From positions 1-17,195 of the forward strand of contig JBFWZL010000069.1 of NCBI GenBank assembly GCA_050185455.1: DNA of 17,195 nt, written 5' to 3'. This DNA comes from SYOC01 sp050185455. GTDB taxonomy: Bacteria > Desulfobacterota > Binatia > Bin18. The position numbers were made by a program, and so were the translations under genes. Under the pieces are notes generated by a model. That model ran no database searches and had not been told where the DNA came from. It saw only the letters and a list, made by a program, of their open reading frames with translations. Below are positions 6,576 to 13,737 of the stretch, piece after piece (position 1 is the stretch's first letter; each line of letters opens with the position of its first letter).

Positions 6576-9011
6576 CTAAATCTCGCCAAATCTGTGCGCG
6601 TCCTGAACGTCTTCTTCCACAGTCTGCGAGCCGGTCATCCGTGCGAGCGCAGCGCTCAGCTCCTCGAGTGAAAGCGGCTTCATAAGAAACTCTCGGACGC
6701 CAAGGGCTTTGGCTTGTTCAACCTCCCAGGTTTCGCTAAAGCCGGTGCAAAGCAAAATCGGGAGATCCGGTCGAAGCCGTAACAGCTCCTTGGCGAACGC
6801 TTGGCCTGTCATGTCAGGCATCGTTTGGTCCGTGACAACAGCGGTGAACGACAGGGGATCATGGCGGAAGAGCGCCAGCGCGTCGGACGCATTTGTCGCT
6901 GAGATGACCGCATACCCGCATCGCTCTAACATACGTTGACCAACACGCACGACCATTTCCTCGTCATCAACAAACAAGATACACCCTTTTCCGCGGCGCA
7001 CGGTCGCTTTGGCGTCATTTGCGCGAGAAGCGACATCGGCGATACGAGGGAAATCGATATGAAAAGTGGTTCCCGCTCCCGGTGTACTATCGACACTAAT
7101 CAGGCCGCCATGACTGGAGACAATACTGTGCACGATCGCCAACCCAAGTCCGCTCCCTTCTCCTACCGGTCGTGTCGTAAAGAATGGGTCAAATATTTTC
7201 TTGAGCAAGTCCGGCGACATGCCACATCCGGTATCACGCACGGTCAGGCGGACGAACGATCCAGCTGCCAGCCCTTCTGTCTGCCGAAGAGTCTCCCCAT
7301 TGATTTGTAAGGGAGCTACGAGGATCTCCAGCACTCCGCCCTTTTCACGCATCGCTTGTTTTGCATTGACACAGAGATTCGTGAGCAGTTGTTGCATTTG
7401 CGTGGGGTCCGCCCAAACGCACGCGGACGGATCGTCGTTGTGGTACTGAATCACTATGGTTGTCGGCAGCGAAGCGCGCAACAACGACAAGGTCTCTTGT
7501 ACAACATGATCAAGCGGCAAAGAGACATGAGCCCGCGAGTGTGGGCGACCAAAGCTCAAAATCTGTTTGACCAAATGCTTTGCACGCTGGCCGGCAAGCA
7601 TCACTTCGTGCAGATTGCCGTACTCTTCGCTTTCGCCCAGCAGCCTTTGCATGGTTAATTCAGTAAATCCCAAAATTGGAGCCAGGAGATTATTGAAATC
7701 GTGCGCAATCCCACCGGCAAGTTTCCCTAGCGCTTCGAGTTTTTGCGACTGGAAAAGTTGTTCTTGCAGTTTAGTGCGTTCCCCTTCCGCCTTTTTCTGA
7801 TCAGTAATATCGAAGGTAGTCAGGAGCAAGGCGGGCTTCCCGGCGAATTCGACGAGACTGCCGGTGTACATTACCCAGCGTTCCTCACCATCTTTACGCA
7901 GGATTTTCCCTTCATACGCAGGAGTTATGCGAGAGTTTTGCAGATGTCGGATAATATGTTCTTTTGTGGCCCCGCGAAACGCAGGATGAACGAAAGCGAA
8001 CGCGTTCATCGTCAACAATTCTTCTCGTGTATATCCCGACAAGGTCAACGTCGCGGAATTAAGGTACACAAACCTCTCTTCTTGATAAATACAAACCGCC
8101 GTCGGCGTAGCCTCGGCAAGAGCGCGAAAGAGAATATCTTGTTGGCGTATCGATTCTTCCATTTTTTTCTGTTCAGTGACGTCGACCGATAATCCGCCGA
8201 GCAAGGTTTGGCCGGCCGGTCCACGGAGCGGGAACTTAAAGGAAATGAAGTACCGCTCGTCTCCCTGTATTTTTATTCTCTCCTGAAATTGCACGGGGGT
8301 TCCGGAAACAAGAACAGCGCAGTCATTAGTCGTTAATTGCTCCGCCACTTCCGGCCAAATCTCATAATCGGTTTTACCAATCCACTCCCTTTCCTGATCT
8401 CCGAGAAGGTGTACAAAGGGGTCATTGAGATATACGTAGCGTCCAGCGTTGTCTTTTATAAAAGCGATCGCCGGATTATTTTCCATAAAGCCAGCGAAGA
8501 TCTCCTGAGTCGCACGCACCATGGCTTCGGTCGCTTTTTGTTCAGTGACATCTCGGACGACATTGTAGAGTGTCCGCTGTCCAGGAAAGGGCGCGGTCGT
8601 TTTCCATGAAAGCCAGCGGTACGAACCATCCTTACATCGGTAACGATTCTCAAAATGAGAAAGGTCGATCCCCGACGCAAGTTGTTGCAGCGCGACGCAC
8701 GTGGCGTCTCTATCTTCTGGATGGACAAATTCGAGGAAAGGCCTGGACTGTAATTCTTCCAGGGAAAACCCCAACGTGCGCTCCCAGGCCGGGTTTACGC
8801 GTTCAAAATGCCCGTCAAGATTACTAATGGCAAGCAAATCGAGAGAGAGCTTAAAAAAGCGGTCTCGTTCTTCTTCCGCTTGTCGTTGCACTGATTGCTT
8901 TGACGGTTGATGGAAAGTTTGCGCCGTTTCTAGAGTCGCCAGGCGTTCCCGCAAATGCTCCAATTCAACAATGAGTTGGGCTTTGGTTTTCTTCTGATCA
9001 GCGGTCGCCAT
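6576..9011 (-). CDS. Hybrid sensor histidine kinase: PAS-PAS-PAS-HisKA-HATPase-REC
   Basis: An 811-residue soluble hybrid kinase. A short coiled coil (about 7-55) leads into three PAS domains (about 50-160, 170-282, 288-406), each ending in a DVTEQK/DITDQK-like linker. The dimerisation domain has the phospho-accepting H437 in LAGGIAHDFNNLLAPILGF. The ATPase domain shows N549 (NLCVNAKQAM), DTGCGM at 593 and GSGLGLAIV at 619-627. A C-terminal receiver (677-790) has acidic D682-D683, phospho-site D728 (VVTDQTMPDM) and K778. No membrane segment is seen, so it senses a cytoplasmic signal. There is no DNA-binding output domain, so a separate phosphotransfer or response partner is needed. ATG 9011 follows an AGGGGGG ribosome site; the in-frame TTG at 9029 is less likely. 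It sits between flagellar and glycan genes, but its role there is not shown. Confidence 0.93.
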   Translation of the reverse strand: MATADQKKTKAQLIVELEHLRERLATLETAQTFHQPSKQSVQRQAEEERDRFFKLSLDLLAISNLDGHFERVNPAWERTLGFSLEELQSRPFLEFVHPEDRDATCVALQQLASGIDLSHFENRYRCKDGSYRWLSWKTTAPFPGQRTLYNVVRDVTEQKATEAMVRATQEIFAGFMENNPAIAFIKDNAGRYVYLNDPFVHLLGDQEREWIGKTDYEIWPEVAEQLTTNDCAVLVSGTPVQFQERIKIQGDERYFISFKFPLRGPAGQTLLGGLSVDVTEQKKMEESIRQQDILFRALAEATPTAVCIYQEERFVYLNSATLTLSGYTREELLTMNAFAFVHPAFRGATKEHIIRHLQNSRITPAYEGKILRKDGEERWVMYTGSLVEFAGKPALLLTTFDITDQKKAEGERTKLQEQLFQSQKLEALGKLAGGIAHDFNNLLAPILGFTELTMQRLLGESEEYGNLHEVMLAGQRAKHLVKQILSFGRPHSRAHVSLPLDHVVQETLSLLRASLPTTIVIQYHNDDPSACVWADPTQMQQLLTNLCVNAKQAMREKGGVLEILVAPLQINGETLRQTEGLAAGSFVRLTVRDTGCGMSPDLLKKIFDPFFTTRPVGEGSGLGLAIVHSIVSSHGGLISVDSTPGAGTTFHIDFPRIADVASRANDAKATVRRGKGCILFVDDEEMVVRVGQRMLERCGYAVISATNASDALALFRHDPLSFTAVVTDQTMPDMTGQAFAKELLRLRPDLPILLCTGFSETWEVEQAKALGVREFLMKPLSLEELSAALARMTGSQTVEEDVQDAHRFGEI

Positions 9012-9134
9012 CGTGGCGCCCCCCTTCAAGCCGCATTCTCAGAAATAATCTGGCGCGCCGTGGACAAGCGGGGGGCATGAAGTCGCTCGCTTCCATGAAT
9101 GGAGAGTGAAACGCCCATCAAGGCGGTGAAGAAG

Positions 9135-9158
9135 AATAGAGAATGGAGGTTCTCTATT
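9135..9158 (-). terminator. Hairpin overlapping the fliW stop codon
   Basis: A 9-bp perfect stem (AATAGAGAA at 9135-9143 with TTCTCTATT at 9150-9158) and a 6-base loop span the end of fliW. On the minus strand it is followed by a pyrimidine-rich CTTCTTC rather than a clean T-run. It is a plausible weak terminator for the late flagellar operon, or a 3'-end stabilising stem. Confidence 0.4.
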
Positions 9159-9678
9159 TTGTCGCAACGCGTGGTTCATCCGTCTGTACGAATAGAGGAT
9201 AACGAACCGGAAAGTGCTCGACGACCATTTGTAAGCCGCGTTGGGCGGTAAAATTCACCACCAAAGGACCTTGAAGATTCAAGGTTATGTCCTCTACTCG
9301 ATCACGCACGGTTACGATAGCGAGAGTTGATAGTTCTTCGACAGCATTCGCCTGGAGATACACCAGCACATCCGGAGCGATAGAAAAATGATAGTCCGGC
9401 ACTACCCAGCGGGGATCGAGAACTGGGAGAGAAAGATTTTCGTCTTGACATTGCAGCAAGAAAAACGGTGAGGCGCTCCCATCTTCCGGTTGATATTTCG
9501 TCAATACGAACCGCCGGCATTCCGGCAACCCGAACAAGCCATCCGGGAACACGACCTCAACCAGTCCCTCGACCGGCAACGGCGCCAACGGCTGCGGCGA
9601 CGCCGACTGCCGTGATTGAGGCTCTAAAGTTCGATTCGCCCGAGATGGCGCGCGACGCTTGCGCACACTAACAATCAT
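9154..9678 (-). CDS. fliW: Flagellar assembly factor FliW
   Basis: A 174-residue FliW. In species with this system FliW binds free flagellin or CsrA, and so relieves CsrA repression of flagellin translation when flagellin has been exported. The core from about residue 40 has FPDGLFGLPECRRFVL, PFFLLQCQDENLSLPVLDPR, VRDRVEDITLNLQGPLVVN and the closing hydrophobic stretch with FPVRYPLF. The first ~38 residues are an Arg/Ser/Pro-rich tail not found in most FliW proteins, which are usually about 130-150 residues. The ATG at 9678 overlaps the csrA stop (ATGA) and has GGAGG five bases upstream, so the longer start is well supported. Being the direct neighbour of csrA fits the antagonist pair. Confidence 0.93.
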   Translation of the reverse strand: MIVSVRKRRAPSRANRTLEPQSRQSASPQPLAPLPVEGLVEVVFPDGLFGLPECRRFVLTKYQPEDGSASPFFLLQCQDENLSLPVLDPRWVVPDYHFSIAPDVLVYLQANAVEELSTLAIVTVRDRVEDITLNLQGPLVVNFTAQRGLQMVVEHFPVRYPLFVQTDEPRVATK

Positions 9679-9929
9679 ACATCCTCCGATTTACGGTTCG
9701 GTCGTAGGCGGGTCGCCGCGCCCTCAAGCTGCTTTTCATGACGCAGCCCTTGAGCGGCTTCCCGATTTTCCTCCCGCATTGCTTTGTAGATCTCTTCTCG
9801 CAACACTTGTATGCTGCGTGGGGCGGTGATGCCAAGACGCACCTGCCCACCGCTAGCGGAAATAACGGTGACGATGATATCGTCGCCAATGGTAATGCTT
9901 TCTCCCGGCCGGCGCGTCAACACAAGCAT
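9675..9929 (-). CDS. csrA: Carbon storage / translational regulator CsrA
   Basis: An 84-residue CsrA (RsmA) RNA-binding protein that binds GGA motifs in mRNA leaders and usually blocks ribosome access. The opening MLVLTRRPGESITIG, the VRLGITAP segment (30-37) and the RNA-contacting R44 (VLREEIY) are all intact. The C-terminal tail of about 25 residues beyond the ~60-residue core is longer than in enteric CsrA and is rich in charged residues. In FliW-containing species this region can take part in FliW binding. The start lies just after the flgL stop, with an AGG that spans that stop as ribosome site. Its overlap with fliW ensures coupled production. Confidence 0.96.
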   Translation of the reverse strand: MLVLTRRPGESITIGDDIIVTVISASGGQVRLGITAPRSIQVLREEIYKAMREENREAAQGLRHEKQLEGAATRLRPNRKSEDV

Positions 9930-9934
9930 AGCGC

Positions 9935-11296
9935 TTACCTGAGGAAGTCCAGCAAACTAATTTGCGTAATGCGCGCGGAAGACTGCAACGCCGCCTCAAA
10001 CGCGCTCATGGCTCGCGAAAAATCCGAATAGATTTGATAGGCGTCGGCGCCTTCAATCTCGCCGCGTCTAATTTGTGTCTGCATTTGCAACACCCCCACA
10101 CTTTCCTTTGCTGTGTTCGCCGTATTAATCCGTGCGCCGACCTCCGCCCGTATCCCCGCCAGATGTTCAATGGCCGCATCCAAACGTCCAATCTCTGTCG
10201 CAAAGCTCGCGACATTTGTTTGTGTCAACGTCAAGACAGTGGACGGTTCGTTCAACTGTGTCGATCCGGCGAAGCTCAGGTCTGACGCCGCAATAGTTTG
10301 GCTGGCGGAGCCATTCACCCAGGTCAGAGGCCCGACGGCGTTAATCGTACTGCCAGCCGCATTAAACGCCCCAAGCCCGTCAAACGTCAGCGTTCCGTTA
10401 CTGACTTCTCGCCAGTTCGTGCTGGACGGCGCGTTCGCATCCACTTCGCTCTGTTTGGCAATCGCTCGGTAATCCCAGGTGGTCGCTCCGGTTTGGCGAA
10501 ACAAGAACCGCACCTCATGCCCCGTCCCCAAGGAATCGAAAAGCGGTGCGGTAGTCGAGAAATTGCTCCCAGCCTCCCAATTCGCCAGGGTGTCATCCGG
10601 TCCAGCCGGGAAGGCGCTTCCCGGAGCCGTGGCCGAAGCGTCAAGATTCAGGCTCATGCTCACCGCCAGTGGGTCTACGCCACTGCCATTCCCGGCAAAG
10701 ACGGCTTTCAGATCGCGTACAATATCCAGAATGCCGACCCCGCCGCTTGTGTTAGCCCCCTGGAAGACTTTGTTGCCAGGAATATTCAAGGCCACAGAGG
10801 ACGAAGCGCTCGTCTGGACTGCGATTTCGCCATTATCGCCCACATACGCGCCGGAGGCGGAAAACGGAGCGGAACCATTCTTGAAACCACCGAACAGGTA
10901 GCGCCCCTCAACCTGTGAATTCGCTAGTCCAACAATGCGCTCGAAGATCTGTTGCACTTCAAGGGCGGCGATCTGACGGTCCCCGGCATTATTGCTGTCA
11001 TTCGTTAATTGGATCGCCAGCTCTTTCGCGCGATCCAGCGCGTCCTTTACCTCGCCCAGCACCGAGTCCGTCTGTTCTAAAAATGGGAGCCCAGCGTTGA
11101 CGTTCTTGTTGTACTGCACGAGAGACGCCTCAAACACCCGCAGGTCGAGCGCGCGCACCGCGCCGATCGGATCATCGCCGAAATGGTTGATCCGTTTACC
11201 CGTCGTAATGGCTTCTTGCAAATGCGCCACTCGTTGACTGGTCTTCTGGATCTCAGACTGGGTCTGTTTGAAGAGGATCTGATTCGTTACTCGCAT
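9935..11296 (-). CDS. flgL: Flagellar hook-filament junction protein FlgL with an extra hook-like domain
   Basis: A 453-residue FlgL (HAP3), exported through the flagellar type III system to form the second ring of the hook-filament junction. The N-terminal flagellin-like helices (1-140) include ITTGKRINHFGDDPIGAVRAL and EGRYLFGGFKNGSAPF. The C-terminal helix ends in AFEAALQSSARITQISLLDFL. Between about 205 and 350 is an insertion with LFDSLGTGHEVRFLFRQTG, then TTWDYRAIA, GTLTFDGLGAFN and a closing SFAGSTQ. This order matches the FlgE hook-protein D2 domain (DSLGN...W...LTFD...TQ). Common FlgL proteins are near 300 residues, so the insert explains the excess length. It follows flgK after 12 bases and precedes csrA by 5. 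Confidence 0.93.
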   Translation of the reverse strand: MRVTNQILFKQTQSEIQKTSQRVAHLQEAITTGKRINHFGDDPIGAVRALDLRVFEASLVQYNKNVNAGLPFLEQTDSVLGEVKDALDRAKELAIQLTNDSNNAGDRQIAALEVQQIFERIVGLANSQVEGRYLFGGFKNGSAPFSASGAYVGDNGEIAVQTSASSSVALNIPGNKVFQGANTSGGVGILDIVRDLKAVFAGNGSGVDPLAVSMSLNLDASATAPGSAFPAGPDDTLANWEAGSNFSTTAPLFDSLGTGHEVRFLFRQTGATTWDYRAIAKQSEVDANAPSSTNWREVSNGTLTFDGLGAFNAAGSTINAVGPLTWVNGSASQTIAASDLSFAGSTQLNEPSTVLTLTQTNVASFATEIGRLDAAIEHLAGIRAEVGARINTANTAKESVGVLQMQTQIRRGEIEGADAYQIYSDFSRAMSAFEAALQSSARITQISLLDFLR

Positions 11297-11308
11297 ACGC
11301 TACCGCGC

Positions 11309-12712
11309 TTATCGGATCATATTAATCACTGTCTGATACATCTCATCTCCGATGGAAATGAGACGCGACGCCGCCTCAAACGCGCGTTGAAACTTGATCA
11401 GGTTCGTTACTTCTTCGTCAATATTGACCCCGGACAGCGACTCTCGCCTGGCCTGAGTTTGATCGAGCAACGCTTGCTGAAATGATTGAGTATCTTGACT
11501 CGTTTGCACGCGTTGGCCGACATCGCTGATGAGGCGGACAAAATAGTCCTTGAAGGTGACGTTGCTCAACGCGGCTTGGGTGGAAGTCTGTAGAGCGGCT
11601 AACGCTTGGGCATTACGATTATCGCCAGGTACGCCAGAAGCGTTTTGCGCGGCGGCAATAAGATGCGAATCGGCCTCAATCGCGCTATTGATCTGCACGA
11701 GACCGGCGGCGCCCGCCGTCGCGGCGATGGGCGTGAAGAAATTTCCGCCAGCAACGCCATTCAAATCATACCCCAGGGCGTGTTGTGCATTCACTGTATC
11801 GACAAGCGTCTTGGCAAAAAGATCCAGCTGGTCGATAAACCCCGCGACCGTTGTGTCTCTAGCCGTAATGAGGCCGCCGACCTCTCCCTTCGTGAGTAGC
11901 GCCGTCGCATCATAAGAGGAGCCGGTGGCGCTGACGTACTCCACCATCCTGAACCCGGCCGGGTTCAGATTACTGCTGTTGAACGAGGCGGCGCTCTGTC
12001 CTGAGACGAGCAGGATGCCATCCACTTGTACAGTGACCTGACCATCCTTCTCTTCGTGCGCCGTCGCTCCTACGAGTCCAGACAGTTCTTGCAGTAACTG
12101 CTGACGCTGATCGCGAAAGTCATTGGCGCGCAGTCCCCCCACTTCCCCTTCAACAATTTGGCGATTCAGCGAAGCGACTTGCGGCAGGATAGTATTGAGT
12201 CGTCGGGCGGCGACATCAAGATCTTTATCAAGGTGACTTTGCGTATCCACCAACGCCGTGCGAGTTTGTCGGAGCACATCACTTAACGTGCGCGTACGGC
12301 CAATCAGATTGGCGCGTTCGGCCTGGCCGGCTGGGTTGTTAGCGACTTCAGACAACGCTCCCCAAAAGGCTTCCAACGCCGGCCCAATGCCTTGTTCTTC
12401 CGTCACCGGAAGCGCATCCGCAACGCCTGATAACGCGCGCTGTTCGGCTCCAGCAGAACCTAACCCAACCTTGAGGCTGACAAGCTGAGCCTCAAAAAAG
12501 CTATCGACCACACCCGTCACCGCGGACGCATTGACCCCAAGTCCGCTGAAGAAAGAGCCTCTGTTGACGGGGTAGGCAGTGGACAATGTGACACGTTGGC
12601 GTGTATACCCGGGGGTATCCACATTTGCAATGTTATGGCTTGTCGTTTGCAGCGCCTGCTGTTGGGCCAGCATGGCTCCTGCGCCAATGTGTAACACGGA
12701 AAGAATAGACAC
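11309..12712 (-). CDS. flgK: Flagellar hook-associated protein 1 FlgK
   Basis: A 467-residue FlgK (HAP1), the first junction layer on the hook. The N-terminal rod/hook-family motif SHNIANVDTPGYTRQRV (25-41) is preceded by the amphipathic GAGAMLAQQQALQTT helix. The centre carries the FlgK helical domain, and the C-terminus ends with GVNIDEEVTNLIKFQRAFEAASRLI followed by YQTVINMI, the coiled coil used for export and packing. It is somewhat shorter than enteric FlgK (about 550 residues), consistent with a reduced variable domain. The start is GTG at 12712, overlapping the flgN stop as TAGTG, with a GGGGAAGG ribosome site just upstream. Its export chaperone FlgN is the preceding gene. Confidence 0.96.
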   Translation of the reverse strand: MSILSVLHIGAGAMLAQQQALQTTSHNIANVDTPGYTRQRVTLSTAYPVNRGSFFSGLGVNASAVTGVVDSFFEAQLVSLKVGLGSAGAEQRALSGVADALPVTEEQGIGPALEAFWGALSEVANNPAGQAERANLIGRTRTLSDVLRQTRTALVDTQSHLDKDLDVAARRLNTILPQVASLNRQIVEGEVGGLRANDFRDQRQQLLQELSGLVGATAHEEKDGQVTVQVDGILLVSGQSAASFNSSNLNPAGFRMVEYVSATGSSYDATALLTKGEVGGLITARDTTVAGFIDQLDLFAKTLVDTVNAQHALGYDLNGVAGGNFFTPIAATAGAAGLVQINSAIEADSHLIAAAQNASGVPGDNRNAQALAALQTSTQAALSNVTFKDYFVRLISDVGQRVQTSQDTQSFQQALLDQTQARRESLSGVNIDEEVTNLIKFQRAFEAASRLISIGDEMYQTVINMIR

Positions 12713-13215
12713 TAGGCCTTCCCCCGTACGATTCCGGGCTCCGGTCGAACAAGGGCAAGAGCGCCGTTTCCACCGTAAACGGACAGTGGTGGGGGCGGGG
12801 CGAGGGAGTCGAGCGCCTCACCGATATGATTCAGGAGAATGCCCATTAAGCTGGTGAGATGTTTTTCCCCCGCTCTCAGTTGACTATAAATTCGCCAGGT
12901 GCGCTGTTGTAGATAACCGAGCGCGGCGGTTTGCGGGGTCGGCGGCGACTGGGCAAGCAACACCTTCAGGGCAGGAATGTCCGCTGCCTCTGGCAGACCA
13001 TGCTCGTGAAGTAGCTGGCGTGCGATCTGCAGCCGCTGTTCTTCCAGCCCCGTAAGCAGACGAACCAGCTGCTCTTTCTTTTCCACGTGCAAGAGCAACG
13101 TTGCCGAGTCCCACGCCAGAATCGCCTCTTTTTGCGCGGCAAGGTTGAGGAGGAGCGTTTCTCCCAACTCCACCTCACCTTCCAACACCGCGATCAGTTC
13201 AGTGAACGTCGCCAT
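12712..13215 (-). CDS. flgN: FlgN-like flagellar export chaperone
   Basis: A 167-residue mostly helical protein in the FlgN position between flgM and flgK. FlgN proteins bind the C-termini of FlgK and FlgL in the cytoplasm and deliver them to the export gate. Supporting features are the long heptad-like helices (LIAVLEGEVELGETLLLNLAAQ and EKKEQLVRLLTGLEEQRLQIARQL) and the second half with YLQQRTWRIYSQLRAGEKHLTSLMG. The sequence is divergent, as is usual in this family, so context carries part of the call. The C-terminus from about 138 is a proline/glycine-rich tail (APPPPLSVYGGNGAL). Start and stop overlap flgM and flgK by one base each. Confidence 0.85.
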   Translation of the reverse strand: MATFTELIAVLEGEVELGETLLLNLAAQKEAILAWDSATLLLHVEKKEQLVRLLTGLEEQRLQIARQLLHEHGLPEAADIPALKVLLAQSPPTPQTAALGYLQQRTWRIYSQLRAGEKHLTSLMGILLNHIGEALDSLAPPPPLSVYGGNGALALVRPEPGIVRGKA

Positions 13216-13535
13216 TAGGCTTTCCCCAGCAAGCGCGAGACTTCATGTCGAGTAACAGACTTCGCTACCTCCGCCGCCTCAACGTGATATGTCCCCTGGT
13301 CAATCTGCTCTTTGATCTGCCGGAGTTTCTCTGTGCGTAATTCGTCACCTTGTTCAGCCAATGCTGCCACCTTTTGTAGTTTCCGGGCCTCGGCGGAGAT
13401 CGACACTTGCGCGGCATCGCCAGTTCTCTCAACCTGGCGTTTGTCATTCCGGTCACGTGCGGCATGAACTGCGGATTCTCCGCGCACCAGCTGGGAAACA
13501 TTAGTCTCTAGGGGTCCCTTGTCAGCGATTCTCAT
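13215..13535 (-). CDS. flgM: Anti-sigma-28 factor FlgM
   Basis: A 106-residue FlgM. It binds and inhibits the flagellar sigma factor FliA until the hook is finished, then is exported. The conserved region is at 43-98: QVSISAEARKLQKVAAL, then ELRTEKLRQIKEQIDQGTYHVEAAEVAKSV, matching the sigma-binding helices and the GTY motif. The N-terminal half (1-40) is polar and likely disordered, as in other FlgM proteins. The ATG at 13535 has AGGAG eight bases upstream. The stop overlaps the flgN start (TAATG). The leader is unusually long for such a gene and contains a c-di-GMP riboswitch, a sequestering hairpin and a sigma-28-like promoter, so this gene is probably controlled at initiation of both transcription and translation. 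Confidence 0.95.
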   Translation of the reverse strand: MRIADKGPLETNVSQLVRGESAVHAARDRNDKRQVERTGDAAQVSISAEARKLQKVAALAEQGDELRTEKLRQIKEQIDQGTYHVEAAEVAKSVTRHEVSRLLGKA

Positions 13536-13548
13536 TGTACTACTCCTC

Positions 13549-13560
13549 TCAAGAACTCAT
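13549..13560 (-). other. Three-codon mini-ORF ahead of flgM
   Basis: ATG-AGT-TCT-TGA begins six bases after the core GGAGG of a near-perfect ribosome site (AAGGAGGTG, 13565-13573). Its stop overlaps the start of the flgM ribosome site (GAGAGGAG, 13543-13550). It is out of frame with flgM, whose ATG is 25 bases on. It may couple flgM translation to the sequestered ribosome site, or it may be chance. Confidence 0.35.
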
Positions 13561-13563
13561 TCT

Positions 13564-13609
13564 ACACCTCCTTCAAGCCTGGTTGCGAAACACAGGTTGA
13601 AGAAAGTGC
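13564..13609 (-). promoter_or_regulatory. Hairpin that can sequester a strong Shine-Dalgarno, proposed riboswitch expression platform
   Basis: On the minus strand the arm 13609-13593 pairs with the arm down to 13564. The pairs are GCACUUUC with GGAGGUGU (with G-U pairs), UUCAA with UUGAA, CCUG with CAGG, then GUU with AAC around a UCGC loop, with single-base bulges. The 3' arm contains AAGGAGGTG, so the stem would bury this ribosome site. The CCUGUGU at 13596-13590, part of the 5' arm, is also perfectly complementary to ACACAGG (13648-13642) inside the riboswitch aptamer, which gives two mutually exclusive folds. No T-run follows, so translational control is more likely than termination. Confidence 0.6.
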
Positions 13610-13618
13610 GCTGTGCTC

Positions 13619-13710
13619 GCCCGGCGACCCTGCGACCATATCCTGTGTAGCTAGGACTTAGGCCAGTGGTTTTGCGTCCCATTCTTTCGAATGGTTTGCC
13701 TTTGTCAGGC
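13619..13710 (-). ncRNA. Cyclic di-GMP-I (GEMM-I) riboswitch aptamer in the flgM leader
   Basis: On the minus strand the leader holds the GEMM-I core. GGCAAACC is followed by stem CCATTC/GAATGG capped by a GAAA tetraloop (13694-13679). Next comes the conserved junction GGGACGCAAA (13680-13671). The second arm has GGCC/GGTC and TCCT/AGGA pairs that flank CCTAAG (13662-13657) and TATGG (13640-13636), the two halves of the classic 11-nucleotide GAAA tetraloop receptor. The 3' side runs GCAGGGTCGCC, and GCCTG (13710-13706) can close the outer P1 stem with CGGGC (13623-13619). The residue aligned with Vc2 G20 appears to be G (13700), which favours c-di-GMP over cGAMP. Order and spacing match the V. 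cholerae Vc2 aptamer. The next gene is flgM. Confidence 0.93.
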
Positions 13711-13737
13711 TCGGAAGCCTGTCTTCTTCTAGCTTCC

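Noticed and set aside
9091..9103. TCCATGAATGGA palindrome upstream of the hybrid kinase
   Set aside because: Only 5 paired bases with a 2-base centre; common by chance and not placed relative to a recognisable promoter.
13706..13721. CAGGCT-TCCG-AGCCTG hairpin just before the riboswitch as a terminator
   Set aside because: No T-run follows on the minus strand. Its 3' arm overlaps the P1 strand of the aptamer, so it may merely be an alternative pairing partner.
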